Origin: Paraburkholderia caledonica NBRC 102488
Lineage (GTDB): Bacteria; Pseudomonadota; Gammaproteobacteria; Burkholderiales; Burkholderiaceae
Length of the DNA: 64,000 nucleotides
NCBI RefSeq assembly: GCF_000685095.1
Contig: NZ_BAYE01000010.1
Coordinates: 163,633-227,632 of the forward strand
Direction of reading: 5' to 3'
Numbering within the stretch: the stretch's first letter is position 1; the number at the start of each line of letters is the position of its first letter. The notes under the pieces were generated by a model. That model ran no database searches. It saw only the letters and a list, made by a program, of their open reading frames with translations, and was not told where the DNA came from. This document shows positions 9,463-20,381 of this stretch, piece by piece. A program made the translations under genes and the position numbers.

Positions 9463-11144
9463 AGCGCTTCGCTGCTCTTTACACCGCGCTCGACGCGACA
9501 ACCTCCACGCACGACAAGCTCGAAGCGCTGACGAGTTACTTCGCCGTAGCGGAACCCGAAGACGCCGCGTGGGCGTCGTACTTCCTGGCCGGCGGCAAGC
9601 CGCGGCAATCGGTGCCCACGCGTCTTTTGAGCGAATTCGCCCGCGAACGCGCGGGATTGCCCGCATGGCTTTTCGAGGAGTCGTATCACGCAGTCGGCGA
9701 TCTGGCGGAGACCATTGCGCATATTCTGCCGCCCGCGCAGCGCAGCTCCGAACTGGGTCTCACGCAATGGATCGAGCAGCGTGTGCTGACGTTGCGCGGT
9801 CTTGCGCCTGATGAGTTGCGCACGCGTTTGTTCAGCTATTGGGACGAGCTGGACTGGGGCGAGCGTTTTCTTCTCACGAAGCTGATTGGTGGAGGCTTTC
9901 GCGTCGGCGTCGCGCGGCAGTTGGTGGTGCGTGCGCTCGCGCAGGTCGCCGGAGTCGATCATAAGCGGATTGCGCAGCGCATGGTCGGATGGACCGATTC
10001 GCGGCAGAAGCCGGACGCCGCGCGTTATCTGCGTCTTATCGCACCCGACGCGCCCGACGCCGGCAACGCTGGCGAGCAGCAATCGGCGGATCGGCACGAC
10101 AGCGATCTGGGCCTGCCTTATCCGTTCTTTCTCGCGCATCCGTTGCAGACCGATCCCGAGACGCTTGGCGATCCGTCGCGCTGGCTGATCGAATGGAAGT
10201 GGGACGGCATACGCGCGCAACTCGTCAAACGCGGCGGCCGTGTGTGGTTGTGGTCGCGCGGCGAGGATCTGATCACCGACCGGTTTCCGGAAGTGGCCGC
10301 GTTGGGCGAGGCGTTGCCTGACGGCTTCGTGATCGACGGCGAAATCCTTGCCTGGGAGCCGGGCGCCGCCGCGCCATTGCCGTTTGCGCGCCTTCAACCG
10401 CGCATCGCACGAAAGAGCCTGACGAAAAAAATCCTCGCCGATTCACCCGCCGCGCTGCTTGCTTACGATCTGCTGGAAGCGCACGGCGAAGACTTGCGAA
10501 TGACGCCGCTCGCCGAACGGCGCGCGCGTCTGGACGCGTTGGCTGCATCGCTCGACGGCACGCTGTCAGGCGACTTGCTGCGAGTCTCGCCGCAGGTTTC
10601 CGGAGCCGACTGGCGCGCGTTGGCAGCGTTACGCGAAGAGAGCCGCGCACGGGGTGTCGAGGGCTTCATGGTGAAGGAGCGCGAGTCGATGTACGGTGTT
10701 GGCCGCACGAAAGCTTCGGGCACATGGTGGAAATGGAAGATCGATCCGTATGCAATCGACGCGGTACTGGTTTACGCGCAGCGCGGACACGGCAGACGTG
10801 CGAGCCTATACACTGATTTCACATTCGCGGTCTGGGACGAAGCCAACGGCGTGCGCATGCTCGTGCCGTTTGCGAAGGCGTATTCGGGTCTTACCGATGA
10901 GGAAATGCGCCAGGTTGACGCAATCGTACGCAAGACTACGATCGAGAAGTTCGGACCGGTGCGCAGCGTGACGCCGACGCTCGTATTCGAAATAGGCTTC
11001 GAGGGCATCCAGGCGAGCACGCGTCACAAGTCCGGCGTGGCCGTGCGATTCCCTCGCATGCTGCGCTGGCGCACCGACAAGCATATCGACGACGCGGATA
11101 CGCTCGCGATGCTCAAGGGTTTCATCGACGATCGCGCGGCCTGA
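9459..11144 (+). CDS. ATP-dependent DNA ligase (bacterial LPD/cisplatin-response family)
   Basis: A 561-residue ligase with an N-terminal all-alpha DNA-binding domain (residues 1-200), the nucleotidyltransferase core and a C-terminal OB fold. Motif I is EWKWDGIR with catalytic Lys247, motif III is DGEILAW, motif IV is EGFMVKERES and motif V is WWKWKID. It seals nicks using ATP and adds to the NAD-dependent LigA that all such bacteria carry. The family usually travels with three partners: the exonuclease (present, overlapping by 4 bp), a DEXH helicase and a calcineurin-like phosphoesterase. The last two are not in this window. Confidence 0.93.
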   Translation: MKRFAALYTALDATTSTHDKLEALTSYFAVAEPEDAAWASYFLAGGKPRQSVPTRLLSEFARERAGLPAWLFEESYHAVGDLAETIAHILPPAQRSSELGLTQWIEQRVLTLRGLAPDELRTRLFSYWDELDWGERFLLTKLIGGGFRVGVARQLVVRALAQVAGVDHKRIAQRMVGWTDSRQKPDAARYLRLIAPDAPDAGNAGEQQSADRHDSDLGLPYPFFLAHPLQTDPETLGDPSRWLIEWKWDGIRAQLVKRGGRVWLWSRGEDLITDRFPEVAALGEALPDGFVIDGEILAWEPGAAAPLPFARLQPRIARKSLTKKILADSPAALLAYDLLEAHGEDLRMTPLAERRARLDALAASLDGTLSGDLLRVSPQVSGADWRALAALREESRARGVEGFMVKERESMYGVGRTKASGTWWKWKIDPYAIDAVLVYAQRGHGRRASLYTDFTFAVWDEANGVRMLVPFAKAYSGLTDEEMRQVDAIVRKTTIEKFGPVRSVTPTLVFEIGFEGIQASTRHKSGVAVRFPRMLRWRTDKHIDDADTLAMLKGFIDDRAA

Positions 11145-11160
11145 CCGCCGCGGTAGCGCA

Positions 11161-11205
11161 TAAGCAACGACTACGCAACGAATAAGCAACAAACACGCAA
11201 CGACT
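11161..11205. repeat. Imperfect 22-bp tandem repeat after the ligase gene
   Basis: Two copies, each beginning TAAGCAACRA and ending ACGCAACGA, follow the ligase stop by 16 bp. The octamer-like core GCAACGA appears again near 11221. It could be a small degenerate iteron-like array, an mRNA 3' element or chance slippage. No function can be assigned. Confidence 0.5.
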
Positions 11206-11386
11206 TCGTAAGACGGATCGGCAACGATGCATTCACGATACATCGACGACAAACACCGCCGCTGCGAGATCGCGGCCCATTCAGAGAGCATGTCACCAGT
11301 GATGCAGTGCAACGCGGGAGCGAATCTTGCAACCGGGCGGCGGGTGCCGTGATGCGGCGCGCGCATGCACCAGGGAGAACGTAGTG

Positions 11387-11866
11387 ATGCTCGACAACCA
11401 GTTCGACAACCAGTTCGACAACCACTTCGACGACAGCGAAGACGTGGTCGTGTGGCGGCCAATCCAGTATGCGATGGCGTCGCACCGGCGCGTACTCGTC
11501 GTGGACGACTATCGAGAGGCGGCGGACGCGCTGCAGATGTTGTTGAACGCGGACGGGTTCGAATGCCGTGCGCTCGAAGATCCGCACGCGGTTTGCGATA
11601 TGGCGTCGCAATGGCAACCGTTCGCCGTGGTTCTCGACATCAAGATGCCTGGCCTCGACGGCCTGGAACTGGCGCGGCGTCTGCGCGCGCATCCGTCCAC
11701 CGCGCATATGCTGCTGGTCGCCTGCACGGCGTTTGCCTCGCGCGACGACCGCGCTCGCGCACGCGCCGTCGGCTTCGACGCGCACTGCGCGAAGCCGTTG
11801 ACGCCGGAGCGTCTGCTGCGCGTGCTGGAGTCGGCTGCGGCGCTGCATGCGGTGGGGTCGCCGTAA
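11387..11866 (+). CDS. Single-domain response regulator with repetitive N-terminus
   Basis: A 159-residue protein that is mostly one CheY-like receiver. The acidic pair is in VLVVDDYREAA, the phospho-acceptor Asp is in VVLDIKMPGLDG, the Thr/Ser is in VACTAF, and the Lys is in CAKPLTP. The first 20 residues are an acidic, Asn/Gln-rich repeat (NQFDNQFDNHFDD) followed by a linker. The start chosen is ATG 11387 with GGGAG nine bases upstream; a GTG lies one codon earlier. No kinase is adjacent, so it is an orphan receiver similar to the receiver domains at the end of hybrid kinases. Confidence 0.85.
   Translation: MLDNQFDNQFDNHFDDSEDVVVWRPIQYAMASHRRVLVVDDYREAADALQMLLNADGFECRALEDPHAVCDMASQWQPFAVVLDIKMPGLDGLELARRLRAHPSTAHMLLVACTAFASRDDRARARAVGFDAHCAKPLTPERLLRVLESAAALHAVGSP
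11392..11430 (+). repeat. 12-bp coding tandem repeat (about 3 copies)
   Basis: The unit GTTCGACAACCA (first copy CTCGACAACCA, last copy CTTCGACGAC) is repeated inside the response regulator and encodes QFDN steps. It is in frame, so copy changes would lengthen or shorten the N-terminus without a frameshift. Confidence 0.8.
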
Positions 11867-12150
11867 AGCCTGCGCGCCGTTTGAAAAAACTGCGGTGTGT
11901 AAGACCCAGTTTCCGACCTGCGTCCCGTTGTCTATTACGTGTTGCCGACTCCCTCCGTTCGCTCGAATTGCCGCGCAGCGCATCCCATTTCCTTGCGCGT
12001 TTTCTTCGCAGATGTCCGATTCATGTCCCATTGTGCAGCGGCAATGCACCAGAAAGCCGCGTCATGCGCGGGCCCGAGGGTTGCTGACTCTGTCGCACCG
12101 CCGTGCTTTTTGCACGCTGCGCAGGTTAAACAGCTTTCTGGAGGTTTTAT

Positions 12151-13017
12151 ATGAGCGACACAGAACGTCCCACGCCGCCGTTCAAAGGACAGCAGCAGGA
12201 TCAGACGCCGGGCCGCACCGCGGAGATGAACCCGCAACCCGATCACGGCGAGAAATCGTATAAGGGCTCGGGACGCCTCGCAGGCAAGGCAGCCATCATC
12301 ACTGGCGGCGACAGTGGCATTGGCCGCGCAGTCGCCATCGCATTCGCGCGTGAAGGCGCGGACGTTTTGATCTCCTATCTGAACGAAGACGACGACGCGC
12401 GCGAGACCGCGCGCTGGGTCGAAGAGGCGGGCCGCAAGGCGGTGCTGGTGCCAGGCGACATCACGAATCCAGCGCACTGCAACGCGATTGTCGACAAGGC
12501 GATCGAGGCGTTCGGCCGGCTCGACGTGCTCGTGAACAACGCGGCCTACCAGATGACCTACCCGTCGCTGGACGAAATCACCGACGAGGAATGGGACAAG
12601 ACGTTCGATACCAACATCGGCGCGATGTTCCGGATCACACGCGCTGCAGTCAGGCACATGAAACCGGGCGGCGCGATAGTCAACACCACGTCGATTAATG
12701 CGGACCATCCGAATCCGGGCCTGATCGCATACGCGACGACCAAGGGCGCGATCCAGAACTTCACGGGCGGCCTTGCGCAACTGCTGGCTGAAAAAGGCAT
12801 TCGCGCGAATTGCGTCGCGCCGGGACCAATCTGGACGCCGCTGATTCCGTCGACCATGCCGCCTGAAAAAGTCGAAAAATTCGGAGAGCAAGTACCGATG
12901 AAGCGACCGGGTCAACCGGCCGAAGTCGCGCCGGCCTACGTGATGCTGGCGTCCGACGAAGCGAGTTACATCTCTGGCGCAACAATCGCCGTTACGGGCG
13001 GTTCGCCGATTATTTAG
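12151..13017 (+). CDS. SDR-family oxidoreductase, YghA-like
   Basis: A 288-residue NAD(P)-dependent short-chain dehydrogenase of the classical type with a 45-residue N-terminal extension (PFKGQQQ...GEKSYKGSGRL) typical of YghA/general stress GsiB-like SDRs. The cofactor motif is TGGDSGIG, followed by NNAAYQ. The catalytic Ser is in NTTSINA and Tyr/Lys are in YATTKGA. The C-terminal end SGATIAVTGGSPII is intact. GGAGG lies seven bases before the ATG. The substrate is unknown. The gene stands alone between the response regulator and the aldehyde oxidoreductase operon, with intergenic gaps of 284 and 208 bp. Confidence 0.9.
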   Translation: MSDTERPTPPFKGQQQDQTPGRTAEMNPQPDHGEKSYKGSGRLAGKAAIITGGDSGIGRAVAIAFAREGADVLISYLNEDDDARETARWVEEAGRKAVLVPGDITNPAHCNAIVDKAIEAFGRLDVLVNNAAYQMTYPSLDEITDEEWDKTFDTNIGAMFRITRAAVRHMKPGGAIVNTTSINADHPNPGLIAYATTKGAIQNFTGGLAQLLAEKGIRANCVAPGPIWTPLIPSTMPPEKVEKFGEQVPMKRPGQPAEVAPAYVMLASDEASYISGATIAVTGGSPII

Positions 13018-13225
13018 GCCTGTTGAACGGATGCCGAAGAGGCCGCTGCTTGCGCGACGAAGCCCAAGCGGCGGTCCTCAAAGTCGCGGCTCAATTGTTC
13101 GATCGACGCAACGCTGCACGACCGGTGCGGAGCATTGCAATGCTGTCCTGCCGGGCACGGCGCTTGCGCGCGCCAAGGGTTCGTCTTGCGCTCGCCGTAC
13201 GTACCCATCGTCAGGAGAAACCCCC

Positions 13226-13768
13226 ATGAATTCACCCACTGCGGAAACGCTGCTGGACGTTGCACCGAGCGACGTCCAGCGCGTGCCGGTGAGCTTCGAC
13301 ATCAACGGAAAAAAGCATGAATTCGAAGTGGAAGCCTGGACCTCGCTGCTCGACTTGCTGCGCGAGCACTGCCATTTGAGCGGAACGAAGAAGGGCTGCG
13401 ATCACGGGCAATGCGGCGCCTGCACCGCCATTGTGAATGGCCAGCGTATCAACACCTGTCTCGCGCTCGCGGTGGTTCACGACGGCGCGTCGATTACGAC
13501 AATCGAAGGACTCGCGAACGGCGAAACGCTGCATCCGGTTCAACAGGCGTTCATCGACCACGATGCATTTCAGTGCGGCTACTGCACGCCAGGACAGATC
13601 TGCTCGGCCGTGGCGATGCTGCAGGAAGGCCATGCTAGAACCGCGGACGACGTGCGCGAACTGATGAGCGGCAACCTGTGCCGCTGCGGCGCTTACACCA
13701 ATATCGTCGCCGCGATTCTCGACGCAGCGGAGCTTGCGGATAAGGACCACCAGGGAGTGAGGCCATGA
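13226..13768 (+). CDS. paoA-like: Aldehyde oxidoreductase, [2Fe-2S] subunit (PaoA/YagT-like)
   Basis: A 180-residue small subunit of a xanthine oxidase-family molybdoenzyme. It has the N-terminal plant-type ferredoxin cluster (CDHGQCGAC, then C at NTC) and the C-terminal helical cluster domain (CGYCTPGQ and GNLCRCGAY). AGGAGA precedes the ATG at 13226. E. coli PaoA carries a twin-arginine signal; here the N-terminus MNSPTAETLLDVAPSD has none, so this enzyme is probably cytoplasmic. It overlaps the FAD subunit gene by 4 bp and is the first gene of a three-gene operon. Confidence 0.92.
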   Translation: MNSPTAETLLDVAPSDVQRVPVSFDINGKKHEFEVEAWTSLLDLLREHCHLSGTKKGCDHGQCGACTAIVNGQRINTCLALAVVHDGASITTIEGLANGETLHPVQQAFIDHDAFQCGYCTPGQICSAVAMLQEGHARTADDVRELMSGNLCRCGAYTNIVAAILDAAELADKDHQGVRP

Positions 13769-14769
13769 ACCGCTTTTCGTACACGCGCGCAAACGAGGTG
13801 TCGCAAGCGATCGAACAGCATCGTGCAAAGGCCGCCGCAGCGTTCATTGCGGGCGGTACCAATCTGGTCGATCTGTGGCGCGAGAACGTCGTGCATCCGC
13901 AGGTCGTGATCGACATCAACCGCTTGCCGCTTAAGCTGATCGAGCCGACTGCCGCGGGCGGACTGAAAATCGGCGCTCTCGTGACCAACAGCGCAGCCGC
14001 TTACGACCCGCAGATTGCCGCGCGCTATCCGTTGCTCTCCAAGGCGATTCTCGCGGGCGCCTCGCCGCAGATTCGCAATGTGGCGAGCGTGGGCGGCAAC
14101 CTGCTGCAGCGCACGCGGTGTGTCTACTTCTACGATGCGGGCACGCGCTGCAACAAGCGCGAACCCGGCACGGGTTGCCCAGCATTGGAAGGCGTGAACC
14201 GGATGCACGCGATTCTCGGCGCGAGCGAACACTGCATTGCGGTGCATCCGTCCGATATGTGCGTGGCATTGGCCGCGCTTGATGCAACGGTTCATCTATC
14301 CGGGCCCGACGGAGCTCGCGTGTTGCCGTTCGCCGACTTTCACCGCTTGCCGGGCGACACGCCTCACATCGACACCAACATGCGTGACGACGAACTGATC
14401 ACCGCGGTCGAGTTGCCGAAGCAGGGCTTCGCGCAGCATCACGCGTACGTCAAGCTGCGCGACAGGGCCTCCTATGCGTTTGCGCTTGTCTCCGTGGCAC
14501 TGGGACTTGAAATCGACGGCGACGTGATCGTGAATGCGCGTTGCGCGCTCGGCGGCGTTGCGCACAAGCCGTGGCGCAATACGGACGCTGAAGCGTCGCT
14601 GCAGGGCAAGACATTGAGCGCGGAGACGGTACGCAACTTTGCCACCGACCTGCTGCGTGACGCACAGGGCCGCCGCGGCAATGCGTTCAAGGTCGAATTG
14701 ACGGCGCGTGCGATCGAGCGCGCATTTCTGGGCGCGAGTCAACGTTCGTTCGAGGAGTCTGGGCTATGA
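13765..14769 (+). CDS. paoB-like: Aldehyde oxidoreductase, FAD/[4Fe-4S] subunit (PaoB/YagS-like)
   Basis: A 334-residue medium subunit of the molybdo-hydroxylase. The FAD-binding loop is AGGTNLVDLWRE and the second FAD contact is ASVGGNLLQRTRC. It contains the 40-residue insertion with extra cysteines (RTRCVYFYD, RCNKREPGTGC, EHCIAVHPSDMC) that binds a [4Fe-4S] cluster in the PaoB/4-hydroxybenzoyl-CoA reductase type. The subunit passes electrons between the iron-sulfur and Mo centres. Both neighbours overlap it by 4 bp, which suggests equimolar coupled translation. Confidence 0.92.
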   Translation: MNRFSYTRANEVSQAIEQHRAKAAAAFIAGGTNLVDLWRENVVHPQVVIDINRLPLKLIEPTAAGGLKIGALVTNSAAAYDPQIAARYPLLSKAILAGASPQIRNVASVGGNLLQRTRCVYFYDAGTRCNKREPGTGCPALEGVNRMHAILGASEHCIAVHPSDMCVALAALDATVHLSGPDGARVLPFADFHRLPGDTPHIDTNMRDDELITAVELPKQGFAQHHAYVKLRDRASYAFALVSVALGLEIDGDVIVNARCALGGVAHKPWRNTDAEASLQGKTLSAETVRNFATDLLRDAQGRRGNAFKVELTARAIERAFLGASQRSFEESGL

Positions 14770-17015
14770 ACCGTGTTGAAACTTTGCCTGCTCTGCGCGC
14801 GAGCGGCGTGCCGCACAAGCGCGTCGACGGCAGACTGAAGGTGACCGGCGCCGCGCAGTACGCGGCCGACTTCACCGCCAATGGACTCACGTATGGCTTC
14901 GTCGTGTCGAGCACGATTGCGGCGGGGCGCATCGTGTCGATCGATTCGTCGGCCGCGCTTGCGTTGCCGGGCGTGCTGCATGTGCTGACGTATCAGAATC
15001 GCCCTGAGTTGCCTCGCGAGGACAAACCGTACAAAGACATGGTTGCGCCCGGCGGCAGCCCGCTCAGGCCGCTGTGGGACGACCGTGTGTGGTACAGCGG
15101 CCAGCCTGTTGCGCTCGTGCTTGCCGAGTCGCTCGAACTCGCGCGTCATGCGGCGTCGCTGGTTGACGTGCGTTATGAGTCGGCGCCGCACCGAACGGAT
15201 ATGGGCGAGGCGCTCATGGATGCCGAGCCGCCTTCGACGGAGAAGGGCGGCTTCGACCCGCCGCCCGCGCCGCGCGGCGACGCCGACGCTGCGTTGGCCA
15301 GCGCCGTGGCGCGTGTCGATGCGTTCTTCAGCACGCCGGCGGAATATCACAACCCGATGGAAATGCATGGCTGCACAGTCGTACCCGACGAGCACGGCCA
15401 CTTGACCGTGTATGAAAAGACACAGGGCGTCGTCAACACCAAGTCGTATCTGACGGCAGTGTTCGGCTTGAGCGACGAGCAGGTGCAGGTGGTGTCGCCT
15501 TTTGTCGGCGGTGCATTCGGTTCGGGCTTGCGGCCGCAATATCACCTCGCGCTTGCGGTCATGGCGGCGCTCGAATTGAAGCGCCCAGTGCGAGTGACGT
15601 TGACGCGCCAGCAAATGTTCACGTTCGCGCATCGGCCGCAGTCGATTCAGCGCGTGGCACTGGGCGCGGGCGCCGACGGCAGGCTGCAGGCGGTGATTCA
15701 CGAAGCCGTCTCCGAGACTTCCCAATACGAAGATTACTGCGACGTGGTGGTGAACTGGGCCGGCCAGCTATATCAATGCGACAACGTAACGCTCGGCTAC
15801 AAGGTCGTGAGGCTCGACGTGCCGACGCCCGCCGACATGCGCGCGCCGGGCGCAGCGCAAGGTCTTTTCCCGCTCGAAGTGGCAATGGACGAATTGGCCG
15901 AGTCGTTGCAGATGGACCCGCTCGAACTGCGCCTCATCAACTACGCCGAACGCGATGCGAACAAAAATCTGCCGTTCTCCAGCAAGGCGCTGCGCGAATG
16001 CTATCGCGAAGGCGCCGCCCGCTTCGGCTGGGACAAGCGGCCGCTCGCGCCGCGCGCGCGGCGCGAGGGCACTGAGCTGATCGGCTGGGGCATGGCGACG
16101 GGCGCATGGGACGCGATGCAAAACGAAGCGTCCGCGCGCGCAGTGCTCACGCGCGACGGCCAGGTGACTGTGTCGAGCTCGACTGCGGATATCGGCACCG
16201 GCACCTACACCGCAATGACGCAAATCGCGGCGGACGCGCTCGGTGTGCCGCTTCACGACGTGGTGTTCGAGCTCGGCGATACACGCTTGCCGAAAGCGCC
16301 GCTCGAAGGCGGGTCGTGGACGGTGTCGTCGGTGGGAAGCGCGGTCGATGTCGCGTGCAAGCGGCTTCACAACCGTCTCGTGGAGCTAGCGCGGCAACAT
16401 GGCAGCGCTCGTTTCGCGAGTGTGGCGCGCGAGGAGATCAGGCGGGCAGGCAAGCAGATCGTGTGCGGATCGGGCACCGAAGACGCAATCGCAATCGACA
16501 CGCTACTGGAGCGCGCCGGCCTCGAAGCGCTCGAAGAACAAGCCAGCGTGAAGCCGCACGAAAAGCAGCAGGCATATTCGATGGGCACACACTCGGCGGT
16601 GTTTGTCGAAGCGCGCGTGGACGAAGCGTTGGGCACCGTGCGCGTGACCCGTGTGGTGAGTGCCGTGGCCGCGGGTCACATCGTCAATCCGAAGACTGCG
16701 GCGAACCAGGTGGCGGGCGGCGTGGTGTGGGGCATCAGCATGGCGCTGCACGAGGAAGGACAGTTCGATCACGACATCGGTCGGCAGATGAACCACAACC
16801 TTTCCGAGTATCACGTGCCGGTCAACGCGGACATTCATGACATCGACGTGCTGTTCGTCGAGGAGCACGACGATATCGTCAATCCGCTTGGCGTGAAGGG
16901 CGTAGGTGAAATCGGCGTGGTGGGCGTGGCGGCTGCAGTGTGCAATGCGATCTGGCATGCGACCGGCAAACGCGTGCGGGAATTGCCGATCACGTTGGAC
17001 AAGCTGTTCGCGTGA
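14766..17015 (+). CDS. paoC-like: Aldehyde oxidoreductase, molybdenum cofactor subunit (PaoC/YagR-like)
   Basis: A 749-residue catalytic subunit with the N-terminal RVDGRLKVTGAAQYAAD segment typical of the family, the Mo-pterin contact FVGGAFGSGL, the RAPG motif (DMRAPGAAQG) and the C-terminal VKGVGEIGVVGVAAA stretch with the base Glu. E. coli PaoC is 732 residues, so it is full length. It probably oxidises aromatic or aliphatic aldehydes to acids. The maturation factor gene paoD (XdhC family) that follows in E. coli is absent here; a weak hairpin follows instead. Confidence 0.93.
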   Translation: MNRVETLPALRASGVPHKRVDGRLKVTGAAQYAADFTANGLTYGFVVSSTIAAGRIVSIDSSAALALPGVLHVLTYQNRPELPREDKPYKDMVAPGGSPLRPLWDDRVWYSGQPVALVLAESLELARHAASLVDVRYESAPHRTDMGEALMDAEPPSTEKGGFDPPPAPRGDADAALASAVARVDAFFSTPAEYHNPMEMHGCTVVPDEHGHLTVYEKTQGVVNTKSYLTAVFGLSDEQVQVVSPFVGGAFGSGLRPQYHLALAVMAALELKRPVRVTLTRQQMFTFAHRPQSIQRVALGAGADGRLQAVIHEAVSETSQYEDYCDVVVNWAGQLYQCDNVTLGYKVVRLDVPTPADMRAPGAAQGLFPLEVAMDELAESLQMDPLELRLINYAERDANKNLPFSSKALRECYREGAARFGWDKRPLAPRARREGTELIGWGMATGAWDAMQNEASARAVLTRDGQVTVSSSTADIGTGTYTAMTQIAADALGVPLHDVVFELGDTRLPKAPLEGGSWTVSSVGSAVDVACKRLHNRLVELARQHGSARFASVAREEIRRAGKQIVCGSGTEDAIAIDTLLERAGLEALEEQASVKPHEKQQAYSMGTHSAVFVEARVDEALGTVRVTRVVSAVAAGHIVNPKTAANQVAGGVVWGISMALHEEGQFDHDIGRQMNHNLSEYHVPVNADIHDIDVLFVEEHDDIVNPLGVKGVGEIGVVGVAAAVCNAIWHATGKRVRELPITLDKLFA

Positions 17016-17089
17016 ATGCCGGTTGTCGCGCGGATTGCAGCGGATCAATGCGGAACAACCCGGCAAGAAGCGGAAAAACGTCGGGAAAT

Positions 17090-17119
17090 GCAGAGCGGGG
17101 CTCGTTAGCCGCGCTCTGC
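17090..17119 (+). terminator. Possible terminator hairpin after the paoABC-like operon
   Basis: GCAGAGCG pairs with CGCTCTGC around a 14-base loop, 75 bp after the paoC-like stop. Only a weak pyrimidine tail (TTCTTCC) follows, so intrinsic termination is uncertain. Confidence 0.45.
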
Positions 17120-17211
17120 TTCTTCCATTGCGCTGCGGCTCAATCTTCGCGCTGTGCGTATTCGCGCAGCGCGAGGCGCGCCGAAACGTGCCCCAACATC
17201 AAGCCACAGCA

Positions 17212-17613
17212 TTAGTCGGCGTATTTGAATTCCGGCAGCGCTTCTAGCGACTTTTTGGTCGCCTCTGGCAGTACCACGCGACGATTGTTGATCTGCAGAT
17301 CGTTGAACGGAACCGCCACGAGATGCTTGCCCAGGCCGAGAAAGCCGCCCACCGACAGAATGGCGTAGGTGCCGCGGTCGCCGCCTGGCGAGACGATCAG
17401 ATCGTCGACAGTTCCAATGTTGTCCTTGTTCTTGTTGAAGACGTCGGCCCCGGCCAGCTTCGACGCGCGATAGCCGCTCGCAAGCTGAACCACGTCGGTG
17501 CGCCTCTCTGTGATGGATTGCGGAGCGCCCTGTGCATAAGCGTTGCCTTGCGACGCGAGTGTGCTGAGCAGCAGTGCTGCTGCAAGCAGCGGTCTGGCCT
17601 GCGTGCTTCTCAT
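17212..17613 (-). CDS. Exported PRC-barrel domain protein
   Basis: A 133-residue protein with a cleavable signal peptide (hydrophobic LLAAALLLSTLA, cleavage probably after the AYAQG region). A PRC-barrel-like domain spans residues about 45-125 (GADVFNKNKDNIGTVDDLIVS..., VPFNDLQINNRRVVLPEATK). Related Burkholderiaceae proteins are usually small periplasmic proteins of unknown role, while PRC barrels in general are protein-binding modules. Revcomp AAGGAGAAACG lies directly upstream of the ATG. It converges on the aldehyde oxidoreductase operon and stands alone. Confidence 0.85.
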   Translation of the reverse strand: MRSTQARPLLAAALLLSTLASQGNAYAQGAPQSITERRTDVVQLASGYRASKLAGADVFNKNKDNIGTVDDLIVSPGGDRGTYAILSVGGFLGLGKHLVAVPFNDLQINNRRVVLPEATKKSLEALPEFKYAD

Positions 17614-17810
17614 GATCGTTTCTCCTTGTTATGTATGGCGCCGTTCGCGGCGCATCCAGTAGCTTTCAAGCCCGTTACCGCAAATTGCGTGCCGCGTCTG
17701 ACCAAGCGCGCAAGGCCCGGGCCCGAGGATTGCTACAGGAGCGGGCCTGCTATTCATATCGCCTACACCGGAACCGCGCGCAAGCGCTTTTGCTTCTCAC
17801 AGGAATCCCT

Positions 17811-20027
<2,217 letters not shown>

Positions 20028-20028
20028 T

Positions 20029-20056
20029 CGGGAATAGCACTTCGGGAATAGCACTT
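20029..20056. repeat. Perfect 14-bp tandem duplication after glgX
   Basis: CGGGAATAGCACTT occurs twice head to tail, starting two bases after the glgX stop codon. It is probably a recent slippage duplication in the 3' untranslated region. Confidence 0.8.
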
Positions 20057-20070
20057 GCTGTTTGCCTCAA

Positions 20071-20105
20071 GGCCGCGCGTATTCACTCAGTGATTGCGCG
20101 CGGCC
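20071..20105 (+). terminator. Hairpin terminator after glgX
   Basis: GGCCGCGCG pairs perfectly with CGCGCGGCC around a 17-base loop, followed by TTT. It separates glgX from the DUF2934 gene. The T tract is short, so strength is uncertain. Confidence 0.6.
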
Positions 20106-20150
20106 TTTCGCCATGCCGGCATCCGCTTGACCTTTACTGTAGGTGACCAA

Positions 20151-20330
20151 ATGGAACAGGAGCAGACCTCTCAGGAGGAACAGATTCGCATGCGCGCTTA
20201 TTACCTGTGGGAGCAGGCGTCGGAGCCGAAGGGCACACCCGACGAATACTGGGAACAGGCCCGCAGCGAGATTGAGAAGGAAACGCCGCCAGTGGAAAGC
20301 GGACCGATTGCGGAAGAGCCGAAAAAATAA
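20151..20330 (+). CDS. Small DUF2934 protein
   Basis: A 59-residue acidic protein with the DUF2934 core IRMRAYYLWEQASEPKGTPDEYW, a helical motif found in many small proteobacterial proteins near carbohydrate storage and stress genes. The function is unknown. AGGTGA lies five bases upstream of ATG 20151. It sits between glgX and the AI-2E transporter gene, 51 bp from the latter, and may be co-transcribed with it. Confidence 0.8.
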   Translation: MEQEQTSQEEQIRMRAYYLWEQASEPKGTPDEYWEQARSEIEKETPPVESGPIAEEPKK

Positions 20331-20381
20331 GCACATGCGAGGGAGCACTACAACAGATAGCGACAAGCGGCACGCCTCGCC

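Noticed and set aside
11227..11352. 41-codon plus-strand ORF (starts MHSRYIDDKH) between ligase and response regulator
   Set aside because: No ribosome binding site, no hydrophobic or conserved features; likely chance.
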